Positions 35,611-43,587 of a stretch of 64,000 nucleotides of DNA are shown in pieces (within the stretch, counting starts at the first letter, position 1; the number at the start of each line of letters is the position of its first letter). The position numbers and the translations under genes are program-made. This DNA comes from Prevotella sp. UBA6994 (lineage in GTDB: Bacteria; Bacteroidota; Bacteroidia; Bacteroidales; Bacteroidaceae), in assembly GCA_002449845.1 (NCBI GenBank), contig DJXW01000011.1, forward strand, positions 41,243 to 105,242, read 5' to 3'. Under the pieces are notes generated by a model. It saw only the letters and a list, made by a program, of their open reading frames with translations. It was not told the origin of the DNA and made no database searches.

Positions 35611-35664
35611 AGACAAACAAGAAGCGCATTGCAAAGTTTTTTGCAGTGCGCTTCTTGTTTGTCT
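35611..35664. terminator. Bidirectional terminator between the phosphatase and radical SAM genes
   Basis: GACAAACAAGAAGCGCA on one side pairs with TGCGCTTCTTGTTTGTC on the other, extended inside by TTGCA/TGCAG, around an A/T loop. The stem exceeds 20 bp and lies between two convergent genes. Confidence 0.88.
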
Positions 35665-35670
35665 TGAACA

Positions 35671-36735
35671 CTAATTATTCGTCAACTGGCAATTATGGCA
35701 GAAAGATGGAGATGTGTTCATTTGCCAAAGCCTTCTAAATTCTTGCGCTTTCTTTGAATTAAGAACAGACATCACATCATGTTCAAAAACATTCCCAAAA
35801 TGTAGAAGTTTTGGAAATGGCTTACCACAACAAGGAACATAGTAACCATCCCAAGTGATGTAAGGATACTCCCAAGCAAAAATACAATCTTGGAAAGTAC
35901 CATCTGTTGGATAACTGGGACCAGTAATTTCCATATCACCCCATTCTGCACTTCTTTGTCGCATGGACTCAACGGCATTCAAAAAATCTTCAGACAAGAA
36001 GAAATCATAAAAACTACGGGGAGCATTTGGCTGTGCAGCAATGCTGACACAATTAAAATTCACGTAGGCGATACCCATGTTTCGTGAAAATTCGACGATG
36101 TTGCTCATTTGGGTATAGTTGTCTGGACTTACAACGCAGTTAATCATGCTTGTTATATCGATTCCGCATTCTAATACAAATCGGATATTGCTTGCAACCT
36201 CTTCGAAAGATGCACCTTTGCGTATCGTATTATACGTATCTCCAATGCCATCGATAGAAAACTGAATATTGTCAATATAAGGCAGTACCGGTTTTATAGC
36301 TTCGCGGAAGCCTCGGATATGGGCATTTGTAGAAATTGTTATAATAATGCTTTTTTTCTTTGACTTGATATACTTCACCACGTCTAAAAGGTGTGGATAA
36401 AGAAACGTTTCACCAAGACCAGTCAATCCACAGGAATCTAAATATGGGTACATTTGGTCGATAATTTGTTTAGCCTTTTCTAAAGGCATAAAGCCTACAT
36501 CCATTGCCTTACCATATTCATGCTCACGAGGACACATTGAACAATGCAAATTACAAGCATTTCCTAATTCTAGCATTACATTTGTTGGATGAACAATAGT
36601 CAGAGACTTTTGTCTGTTATGCTTTAATGCCAAAATACGATTGCCTAAGTATAAAAGAAAGTCCCTATTTAATTTTGTATTCATCAGCAACTTAACCAAC
36701 AAATGCCGACGACGTTTGTTTAATTTTTCTAACAT
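35671..36735 (-). CDS. Radical SAM protein with a SPASM-type C-terminal domain
   Basis: 354 aa. The iron-sulphur motif CNLHCSMC (C61, C65, C68) identifies a radical SAM enzyme; GLTGLGETFLYPHLL and ISTNAHI are the SAM-binding GGE-like and strand segments. The C-terminus has a cysteine cluster (CFG-like FAWEYPYITWDGYYVPCCGKP and later SFCHNCQL) typical of SPASM auxiliary clusters. Such proteins modify peptides, sugars or lipids. It is monocistronic with a promoter at 36858-36888. The sequence is more A/T-rich than its neighbours, hinting at transfer. Substrate unknown; the small peptide genes 1.4 kb away are on the same strand but not in the same operon. Confidence 0.85.
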   Translation of the reverse strand: MLEKLNKRRRHLLVKLLMNTKLNRDFLLYLGNRILALKHNRQKSLTIVHPTNVMLELGNACNLHCSMCPREHEYGKAMDVGFMPLEKAKQIIDQMYPYLDSCGLTGLGETFLYPHLLDVVKYIKSKKKSIIITISTNAHIRGFREAIKPVLPYIDNIQFSIDGIGDTYNTIRKGASFEEVASNIRFVLECGIDITSMINCVVSPDNYTQMSNIVEFSRNMGIAYVNFNCVSIAAQPNAPRSFYDFFLSEDFLNAVESMRQRSAEWGDMEITGPSYPTDGTFQDCIFAWEYPYITWDGYYVPCCGKPFPKLLHFGNVFEHDVMSVLNSKKAQEFRRLWQMNTSPSFCHNCQLTNN

Positions 36736-37078
36736 ATTTTACTTAGTTATATTTATTCTTTGTAAATATCTTGAACCATGAAGTACATGTACGAGGGATG
36801 ACTGACAAACACTCTATACGTTTCATTTTCGGCAAGTTTCACCTTAAAGTTCGCTTACAAAGATAATGTTTTTTATCGATAACAGCAAGAAAGATGTGAA
36901 GAATGTACCCTTTATGTCCATTCTTCCTTATCTTTGCTATTGGATTCATTCATAATAGAAAACCACGTTGTCGTTCTTGATAACAGCAGCAGTAGTTAAG
37001 TAATAAGACTATTGTCTTTACACCTTAACTCCTTGAAACTCCTGAACTACATATAAGTTGAATGAATGCGAAACTTGA
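36736..37078. other. Gap upstream of the radical SAM gene
   Basis: Gene-free, A/T-rich. Besides the promoter described separately, a plus-strand TATCTTTG (36929-36936) occurs without a good -33 box or a downstream frame. Confidence 0.45.
36858..36888 (-). promoter_or_regulatory. Promoter for the radical SAM gene
   Basis: Minus-strand -33 TTG (36886-36888), a 20-base spacer and -7 TATCTTTG (36858-36865). The leader is about 115 bases. Confidence 0.65.
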
Positions 37079-37081
37079 ATA

Positions 37082-37122
37082 AACTGCAATTAACAATCAT
37101 ATTCCCCCTCTTAATCCAATCG
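37082..37122. repeat. Imperfect direct repeat of the yifB 3' end (left copy)
   Basis: About 41 bases resembling 38096-38136, which holds the last codons of yifB; the shared core is ACAATCATATTCC. Together the copies bracket the BRO-like gene. Confidence 0.5.
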
Positions 37123-37138
37123 TTTCTTGTTGTCGTAC

Positions 37139-37993
37139 TCATTGCTCGCTTTTCCCTTCTTTATTGTAGTCTTTATGCAATAGCAGACCTTCTTTGGCAT
37201 TCAATGGCGACACAACTGGTTTTCCTGTTTTGGCTTCAAGTTCCATACGTGCATTACGGGCAATCTCACCGCCTTGACGGGCTACGTCAATATGGTCACC
37301 AAACGTTTCTGGGTTCTGGCTTTCAGAAATTTCTTTGGTAGAAAGTTCTGCTAACATGTTCATCACCAACTCGCGATTAGTCATGTTGTCACGCAGGTTC
37401 TCTTTCTTTAATCCCTTGAATTTCTTGTACTCCCGTGCTGTCATACCTGCCCATGTATGATAGATGATGTCGGTCAGTGTGGCAAACTGTACGCTTTCTT
37501 CCAGTCCATGCCGTTTCCACTCGTCAGTCAGGTCTTTGCGTATCTCAATGGACTTCAGACGCTGGTTAATCCAGTTGTCAGAATAGCCCAAACGCTTGTA
37601 GTCAGCAAGTGCTTGTTTAATGCCCAATTCTGGGTCTTGCATCTGGTCAATCCGAAGCGCAGCAACTTGAGCCATCCATTGCTTAAACGGCTCAGCCTTA
37701 GGTGATGGGATAGACTGAATCAGTCTGAAAAGCTGTTCTGTATCAGCCACATCTGTCTTTCTCATCTTTCCGTCAGCGGCTTGAAGTTTCAAAGCGTTAC
37801 AATTTGTAACGGTTTCATTTCCTTCTTTTTTTAGACGATTTTTTAGCACTCGCCAGTAAGTTTGCGGATTTGAACTGTCTGTAAGTACTGCGCAAACATC
37901 TACTACAGCAAAGTACCACTTTTCTTCCACGTCGTCATATATGGCTCGAACTTTCTTCTCTTCAAAGAGTTTTATCTGATTGAACTTTGTCAT
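37139..37993 (-). CDS. BRO-family / phage antirepressor-like protein (DinD-like)
   Basis: 284 aa. The N-terminal Bro-N domain (about 5-110) has KWYFAVVDVCAVLTDSSNP and QTYWRVLKNRLKKEG; the remaining helical part (GIKQALADYKRLGYSDNWINQRLKSIEIRKDLTDEWK) is as in DinD-like or antirepressor proteins. They bind DNA and are frequent on phage and mobile elements but also sit alone in chromosomes. It has no neighbour on its strand within 100 bases and lies between direct repeats of the yifB end, suggesting a small inserted segment. Confidence 0.8.
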   Translation of the reverse strand: MTKFNQIKLFEEKKVRAIYDDVEEKWYFAVVDVCAVLTDSSNPQTYWRVLKNRLKKEGNETVTNCNALKLQAADGKMRKTDVADTEQLFRLIQSIPSPKAEPFKQWMAQVAALRIDQMQDPELGIKQALADYKRLGYSDNWINQRLKSIEIRKDLTDEWKRHGLEESVQFATLTDIIYHTWAGMTAREYKKFKGLKKENLRDNMTNRELVMNMLAELSTKEISESQNPETFGDHIDVARQGGEIARNARMELEAKTGKPVVSPLNAKEGLLLHKDYNKEGKSEQ

Positions 37994-38111
37994 ACCTTAT
38001 TAATTAATTTCTGTACTTCTATGTATTTTTTCTAAACATCTCATTTGTCCGATAAATGATGATATTCTGTTGTTCGTCCATACCTTATTATTTATAAGCT
38101 ACAATTCACAA

Positions 38112-39659
38112 TCATATTCCTCTCTCAGCCCAGTCGCCTCTATCTAAGTTTCTATAGCCAATGGCCTCTGCGATATGCTGTGACTGCACTTTTTCAGAAT
38201 TATCTAAGTCTGCAATGGTTCTGGCGACTTTAAGAATACGGCTATAGGCTCTTGCAGATAATTTAAGTCTTTCCATCGCCATCCGAAGCATTTCCATAGA
38301 AGCCGCATCAAGTTCTGCAAACTGATGCAACATTCGCTCTGTCATTTGAGCATTGCAGTGAACACCCTTGAAATTCTTGAAACGAGCTTCTTGTATTCTA
38401 CGAGCAGCAATCACTCGTTCTCGTATCTTGGCACTTGGTTCTCCCTGTGCCATTTTGCTTAAATCCGAGAACGGTACAGCCTGTATCTCGCAATGAATAT
38501 CTATACGGTCAAGCAAAGGACCTGAAATCTTTCCCAAATAACGTTGTATTTGTCCTGGTGTACAGCAACACTGGTGTGTAGCATCACCATAATAACCACA
38601 CGGACAAGGATTACAGGATGCGACAAACATAAAATTGCAAGGCATATCAACACTGTATTTTGCTCTACTGATAGAGATTTTCCTGTCTTCAAGCGGTTGT
38701 CGTAGCACTTCCAATGTCTGTTTGTTGAACTCCGTGAGTTCATCGGCAAACAACACGCCATTATGAGCTAATGAAATTTCGCCTGGTTGTGGAGTTGCGC
38801 CTCCTCCAACCAGTGCCACCTGTGAAATAGTATGGTGAGGACTACGAAATGGGCGTTGCGAAATGAGTGACGTGTCACTCCCAAGCTTTCCCGCCACAGA
38901 ATATATTTGCGTAGTCTCCAAACTCTCATGCAATGATAGAGGCGGCAGAATAGTGGGAAGACGTTTTGCCATCATACTCTTGCCACTCCCTGGAGGACCT
39001 ACCATAATAAGATTATGCCCACCTGCAGCAGCCACTTCCAAGGCACGTTTCACGTTTTCTTGTCCCCTCACGTCCATAAAGTCCAGATCAAAGTGAGATT
39101 GGTGCTCGTAAAACTCCTTTCGTGTATCAATCACCATAGGAGAAAACTGTTTTCTGCCAACGAGGAAATGAATCACCTCTTCTAATGATTCCATGCCATA
39201 TACGTCTAATTGATTCACAACAGCAGCCTCTCTGACATTCTGCTTTGGAACGATGAGCCCTTTAAACTTCTCCTTTCTCGCCAAAATAGCAATGGGCAGG
39301 GAGCCACGTACAGGTTTCAACTTACCGTCAAGCCCTAACTCACCCACCATCATGTACTCATTGATGAGTTCACTCTCTATGCTTCCGTTGACAGCCAAGA
39401 TACCGATGGCAAGCGGCAAGTCATACCCACACCCCTCCTTTCTCACATCTGAAGGACTCAAATTAATAGACAAATCAGCAACAGGCATTCTATATCCGTT
39501 ATTGGAAAGAGCCGACCGAATGCGATTCATACTCTCCTTCACCGATGTATCAGGCAGTCCCGTGAGATGAAATTGCACACCTCTCGTCATATTCAGTTCT
39601 ATCGTGACGGTCATTGTCTCCAATCCCATCACGGAAGCACTATAAGTCTTTACAAGCAT
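38112..39659 (-). CDS. YifB/ComM family AAA+ ATPase (Mg-chelatase-like)
   Basis: 515 aa. The N-terminal ComM-type domain (1-170), AAA+ core with Walker A VGPPGSGKSMMAKRLP and Walker B region GVLFADELTEF, a four-cysteine cluster (SCNPCPCGYYGD and CCCTPGQ) and the C-terminal Mg-chelatase-type helical domain. In transformable bacteria ComM is a helicase that extends recombination of incoming DNA; in others its role is less clear. A -7 box (39689-39696, minus) lies upstream, and the gene stands alone. Confidence 0.93.
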   Translation of the reverse strand: MLVKTYSASVMGLETMTVTIELNMTRGVQFHLTGLPDTSVKESMNRIRSALSNNGYRMPVADLSINLSPSDVRKEGCGYDLPLAIGILAVNGSIESELINEYMMVGELGLDGKLKPVRGSLPIAILARKEKFKGLIVPKQNVREAAVVNQLDVYGMESLEEVIHFLVGRKQFSPMVIDTRKEFYEHQSHFDLDFMDVRGQENVKRALEVAAAGGHNLIMVGPPGSGKSMMAKRLPTILPPLSLHESLETTQIYSVAGKLGSDTSLISQRPFRSPHHTISQVALVGGGATPQPGEISLAHNGVLFADELTEFNKQTLEVLRQPLEDRKISISRAKYSVDMPCNFMFVASCNPCPCGYYGDATHQCCCTPGQIQRYLGKISGPLLDRIDIHCEIQAVPFSDLSKMAQGEPSAKIRERVIAARRIQEARFKNFKGVHCNAQMTERMLHQFAELDAASMEMLRMAMERLKLSARAYSRILKVARTIADLDNSEKVQSQHIAEAIGYRNLDRGDWAERGI

Positions 39660-39688
39660 ATTGGTTTTATCATGGTATTATTTGCTTG

Positions 39689-39696
39689 CAAAAATA
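39689..39696 (-). promoter_or_regulatory. Promoter -7 box for yifB
   Basis: Minus-strand TATTTTTG, 30 bases upstream of the ATG at 39659. Confidence 0.5.
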
Positions 39697-39739
39697 CGAA
39701 ATAATTCAGCAAAAGAATCATTTATGAGCCAAAAAGTTT

Positions 39740-41110
39740 TTACGACTTTACATTTTCCTTTTTTCTCAGTCGTCGATAGACATAAATGAAGGCAGGAACC
39801 AAGAACAAATCTGCTGATACCCAAGCCACGGGATCACCATAACAAACACCCAAGAAATGGAAAGCTGGCACTATCCATAGGCTTACGCCACAACGGGCTA
39901 TCATCTCCATCACGCCAGATAGCATGGAAAGATTGCTGTAGCCCATGCCTTGAATGGAATAGCGCAAGATAGTGAGCAATCCCAATGCGGGATAGAAATA
40001 ATTGGCTATACGCATAAACATAGCCGCGTTCTCAACGATGGCAACAGACGACTGTACAGAGGTATCATGTGTATCTACAAATGCCATCATCATATTGTCG
40101 GCGAAGGGATAGATTATCAATACCGTAAACACGAAATACACCAACATAATCTTAATGGCAGAGCGCACCCCATCCTTGATACGCACGACTTGATGTCCTC
40201 CCAAGTTTTGCCCGCAATAAGTAGCCATTGCCACACCGATATTCTCAAACACACAAGTAAAGAGATACTTCACACGCATGGAAGCCGTAAACGCAGCAAC
40301 ATAAACTGTTCCCAAGGCGTTATTGGCACTCTGCAACATGATGATACCGATGCCCGTGATGCTGAACTGCAATCCCATGGGAATGCCGGCATTGAGCAGA
40401 TGTCCCACCATGCGGTCATGATAGGCTCGCTCACTGCGTGTGGGAATCAGCACTTGCAGATGCTTACGAATATATACCATACACAACAGAGCCGAAAACA
40501 GTTGAGACAACAAGGTAGCTATACCTGCCCCTTCTACTCCCCATCCCATCATCATGATGAGTATCACGTCTAACAACACATTCAGCAATGATGCCGCTAT
40601 CAAGAAATAAAACGGTTGTCTTGAGTTTCCCAATGCCCTGATAAACCCTGCCAGTAAGTTGAAGGCAATGGTAAACGGAATGGTGAGGAATTGCAGGAAC
40701 AAGAACACAAAGGCATCGTGGAAAATATCATCTGGTGTGTTCACCACTCGTAAGATACGGGCGCAAAAGATACAAGTGACGATGGTCAACACCACGGCTA
40801 TCACCACCGCCACACGGATGGCATTAGCCACGTAGGATCGCATCTTGGAATAGTCTTTTGCGCCAAATGTCTGCGCAACAGGAATGGCAAACCCAGCACA
40901 CGATCCATTGCAAAAGCCCATGATAAGAAACATGATAGACGATGATGCTCCTACCGCTGCCAATGCTTCCACACCAATCCATCTGCCCACGATGGCAGCA
41001 TCGACAATGAGATATACTTGTTGGAGAATGTACCCCAACACCAACGGAAGTGCAAAACTTACAATCTTTGCGGTAGGATTTCCCACCGTCATATCATTTA
41101 CATGGCTCAC
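39740..41110 (-). CDS. MATE family efflux transporter
   Basis: 456 aa, about 12 transmembrane helices, in the inner membrane. MATE features: NPTAKIVSFALPLVLGYILQQVYLIVDAAIVGRWIG at the front (read as adjoining short motifs), and the repeated second half starting near AGIPMGLQFSITG. It exports a substrate by H+ or Na+ antiport. Its GTG start overlaps the pdxT stop (GTGA), so it is the fourth gene of the B6 operon. Export of a B6 vitamer or related compound would fit the context, but MATE sequence alone does not tell. Confidence 0.92.
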   Translation of the reverse strand: MSHVNDMTVGNPTAKIVSFALPLVLGYILQQVYLIVDAAIVGRWIGVEALAAVGASSSIMFLIMGFCNGSCAGFAIPVAQTFGAKDYSKMRSYVANAIRVAVVIAVVLTIVTCIFCARILRVVNTPDDIFHDAFVFLFLQFLTIPFTIAFNLLAGFIRALGNSRQPFYFLIAASLLNVLLDVILIMMMGWGVEGAGIATLLSQLFSALLCMVYIRKHLQVLIPTRSERAYHDRMVGHLLNAGIPMGLQFSITGIGIIMLQSANNALGTVYVAAFTASMRVKYLFTCVFENIGVAMATYCGQNLGGHQVVRIKDGVRSAIKIMLVYFVFTVLIIYPFADNMMMAFVDTHDTSVQSSVAIVENAAMFMRIANYFYPALGLLTILRYSIQGMGYSNLSMLSGVMEMIARCGVSLWIVPAFHFLGVCYGDPVAWVSADLFLVPAFIYVYRRLRKKENVKS

Positions 41111-41655
41111 AATTTCAAAAAGTATTGATGTACGCGCGTATCTTGGTTTAGTTCTGGATGAAATGCCGTGACCAGTTGCCTGCCTTGACGTGCGGCAACG
41201 ATATGACCGTCCACCTCAGCAAGAACCTCACACTTATCAGTCAGCACTCTATTGATATAGGGCGCACGGATGAAGGTCATGGGAACGCGCTCTCCCACTC
41301 CCTTCATGTCATGCTCCACATAAAAACTTCCCAATTGTCTGCCGTAGGCATTTCGTGTGACATCTATATCCATCGTACCGAGACAGGTTCCCGACAAGAG
41401 TATCAATCCCGCACAGGTGCCGAAGACGGGAAGTCCGTCACGTATGGATTGCTGGATGGGTTCAAACAACTGCAACTCACGTAACAATTTACCTTGCACG
41501 GTAGATTCTCCTCCCGGAATGACGAGACCGTCTTTATGCCTATCCCAATCCGACAACTTTCTCACTTCAAACGTATCTGCTCCCAAGCGATGGAGCATCT
41601 GCGCATGTTCGACGAAAGCCCCTTGTAAAGCCAATACTGCAATGGTCTTTTTCAT
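41107..41655 (-). CDS. pdxT: Pyridoxal 5'-phosphate synthase glutaminase subunit
   Basis: 182 aa from the ATG at 41655 (a TTG four codons upstream is also in frame but the ATG has a GAAGAGAAG ribosome-binding stretch). The glutaminase makes ammonia for PdxS. Motifs: VLALQGAFVEH near the start, LVIPGGEST (oxyanion region), FGTCAGLILLS with the catalytic cysteine, and AFHPELNQD with the catalytic His-Glu. It follows pdxS by 23 bases and overlaps the MATE gene by 4 bases. Confidence 0.95.
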   Translation of the reverse strand: MKKTIAVLALQGAFVEHAQMLHRLGADTFEVRKLSDWDRHKDGLVIPGGESTVQGKLLRELQLFEPIQQSIRDGLPVFGTCAGLILLSGTCLGTMDIDVTRNAYGRQLGSFYVEHDMKGVGERVPMTFIRAPYINRVLTDKCEVLAEVDGHIVAARQGRQLVTAFHPELNQDTRVHQYFLKL

Positions 41656-41678
41656 TCTTCTCTTCAATGGTTATTTCA

Positions 41679-42554
41679 TCACTTTCCTCTCTCAGCCATC
41701 AACAGTTCTATTTCCTGTTCATTGATTCCAACCATAGCCTCACCCAAGTCTTCGCTCAACTCTGCCAGCACCTTGGGATCATTATAATTGGTTACCGCCT
41801 TCACGATGGCAGCGGCTCGCTTGGCTGGGTTGCCACTCTTGAAGATTCCACTTCCCACAAAGACTCCTTCTGCACCTAATTGCATCATCAATGCCGCATC
41901 TGCCGGTGTTGCCACACCACCCGCTGCAAAGTTTACTACCGGCAACTTTCCATTATCATGAACATATTTCACCAACTCGTAGGGAGCCTGCAATTGTTTG
42001 GCAGCCTCAAACAACTCATCTTCTGCCATCGAGACCAATCTACGAATCTCACTCTGCATCAACCTGATATGACTTACCGCTTGTACCACGTCACCTGTAC
42101 CAGGTTCGCCTTTCGTCCTGATCATCGTTGCTCCCTCGGCTATTCTTCTCAATGCCTCTCCTAAATTCCTCGCTCCACAAACAAAGGGAACGTCAAACTG
42201 CGTCTTGTCTATATGATAGATGTTATCGGCAGGACTCAGCACCTCGCTCTCATCTATATAGTCTATCTCTATGGCTTGTAGTATCTGTGCTTCGGCAATA
42301 TGACCGATACGACACTTAGCCATCACGGGAATCGTAACGGCTGCTTGTATTCCCTTAATCATCTTCGGGTCGCTCATACGCGACACTCCTCCCGCTGCGC
42401 GAATGTCAGCAGGAATCCTTTCCAATGCCATTACCGCACACGCACCAGCCTGTTCTGCTATGCGTGCTTGTTCGGGGGTAGTCACATCCATAATCACTCC
42501 GCCTTTCAGCATTTGCGCCAAATTGCGATTCAATGTTTGTCTGTCTTCTTTCAT
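41679..42554 (-). CDS. pdxS: Pyridoxal 5'-phosphate synthase lyase subunit
   Basis: 291 aa TIM-barrel enzyme that builds PLP from ribose 5-phosphate, glyceraldehyde 3-phosphate and ammonia. Recognisable segments: MLKGGVIMDVTTPEQARIAE, GACAVMALERIPADIR, IPVMAKCRIGH with the catalytic lysine, RTKGEPGTGDVVQAV and GAEGVFVGSGIFKS. It begins inside the stop of the preceding kinase-like-AraC gene (ATGA overlap) and is followed by pdxT, so the three are translationally linked. Confidence 0.97.
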   Translation of the reverse strand: MKEDRQTLNRNLAQMLKGGVIMDVTTPEQARIAEQAGACAVMALERIPADIRAAGGVSRMSDPKMIKGIQAAVTIPVMAKCRIGHIAEAQILQAIEIDYIDESEVLSPADNIYHIDKTQFDVPFVCGARNLGEALRRIAEGATMIRTKGEPGTGDVVQAVSHIRLMQSEIRRLVSMAEDELFEAAKQLQAPYELVKYVHDNGKLPVVNFAAGGVATPADAALMMQLGAEGVFVGSGIFKSGNPAKRAAAIVKAVTNYNDPKVLAELSEDLGEAMVGINEQEIELLMAERGK

Positions 42555-43435
42555 AATTTCCTGAATTTAGTGGGACTCATGTTCTTCATCTTCTTAAAGA
42601 ACTTTGTAAAATGTGCTTGTGATGAGAAGCCACAGTCGTAGGCTATCTCTTGTACGGTTTTATCCGTGGTATTTAGTTGCAACTCTATTTCCTTGATAAG
42701 CCGTTCGTCAATAATCGTCTTGGGAGCCTTTCCGCAAATGCGCCTTGTCACCTGAGCCAAATATCTGGAACTCACGTTTAGGCTATCTGCATAGTAATGT
42801 ACGTCGCTATTGGTTCGCACATGCGTTTCAAGTGTGTCAATGAACTCATTATACAATTCGCTGCTACGACCTTGCAATCCTCCCATCCTTACCACTTGTG
42901 CATTTACATACGACTTGGCAAGTTGTATGGCTTGTTCCTCACTCTCGCCCTTGCTGAGATACACGGCAACGGCACTCGAATAATGATTGGCAAGACCGTG
43001 CATCGGAATGGCATCTAATTTGATGACAAGTGTGCAAAGGGGCAACAGTCTTTCTTCAATGGCAAGTGACACCTCTGCAGGAACAAGCGGATCTCCACAA
43101 CTTGACAACGAAACGGAATCTAAAATCACATGCCTTGGCTTGTATTTTTTCAAGGCATTGACAATAACATCCACAACGTCTAAGCGCCTAATCATCCCAA
43201 TCTTGACCACATCAGGCTCCACATCGTTCATCACAGCTTCAATCTGTCCTTCCACGATAGATGCCGGCAAGTCATGAAACTCTTGTATTCCAAGCGTAGT
43301 TTGCACCGTTACGGAAGTGATTGCCGAAACAGCATATCCTCCCAAGGCAGAGATGGTCTTGATGTCTGCTTGTACGCCTGAGCCACTCGTTGAGTCGCTT
43401 CCCGTAACGGTCAATATGGGTTTCATTTCATTCAC
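42551..43435 (-). CDS. ThiD/PdxK-like kinase fold fused to AraC DNA-binding domain, probable regulator of B6 synthesis
   Basis: 294 aa. Residues about 5-180 resemble hydroxymethylpyrimidine/pyridoxine kinase: LTVTGSDSTSGSGVQADIKT, ITSVTVQTTLGIQ, VVKIGMI and SSCGDPLV. The region that should hold the ATP-binding C-terminal half is contracted: about 60 residues are missing after CTLVIKLDAI, and the GTGC anion-hole motif is replaced by GLANHYSS. The substrate pocket thus seems kept while catalysis looks lost. Residues about 196-292 form an AraC helix-turn-helix pair (VSSRYLAQVTRRICG, IAYDCGFSSQAHFTKFFKK). It is first in the operon with pdxS-pdxT-MATE. Regulation by a bound vitamer is inference. 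MKPILTV (43426) is an alternative start. Confidence 0.85.
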   Translation of the reverse strand: MNEMKPILTVTGSDSTSGSGVQADIKTISALGGYAVSAITSVTVQTTLGIQEFHDLPASIVEGQIEAVMNDVEPDVVKIGMIRRLDVVDVIVNALKKYKPRHVILDSVSLSSCGDPLVPAEVSLAIEERLLPLCTLVIKLDAIPMHGLANHYSSAVAVYLSKGESEEQAIQLAKSYVNAQVVRMGGLQGRSSELYNEFIDTLETHVRTNSDVHYYADSLNVSSRYLAQVTRRICGKAPKTIIDERLIKEIELQLNTTDKTVQEIAYDCGFSSQAHFTKFFKKMKNMSPTKFRKL

Positions 43436-43572
43436 GATGCAAAGAAAACACTTTTTTGCGAAACCACAAAAACATGTTCCTTTTATGACAAGGAAAACTT
43501 CAATTTATGCAAATATACGGCAACTTTTTCAAAAAAATGAGAATAGATAGACATAGATTTGCTATTTTTTTG

Positions 43573-43580
43573 TACTTTTG
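43573..43580 (+). promoter_or_regulatory. Promoter -7 box for nnrD
   Basis: TACTTTTG, 8 bases before the ATG at 43588, so the transcript is nearly leaderless. The divergent B6 operon has only a weak minus-strand TTTCTTTG (about 43439-43446) close to its own start. Confidence 0.5.
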
Positions 43581-43587
43581 CACTTGT

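Noticed and set aside
37066..37341. 91-residue plus-strand hydrophobic frame
   Set aside because: Mostly antisense to the BRO-like gene 3' end and the yifB-like repeat; no support as a gene.
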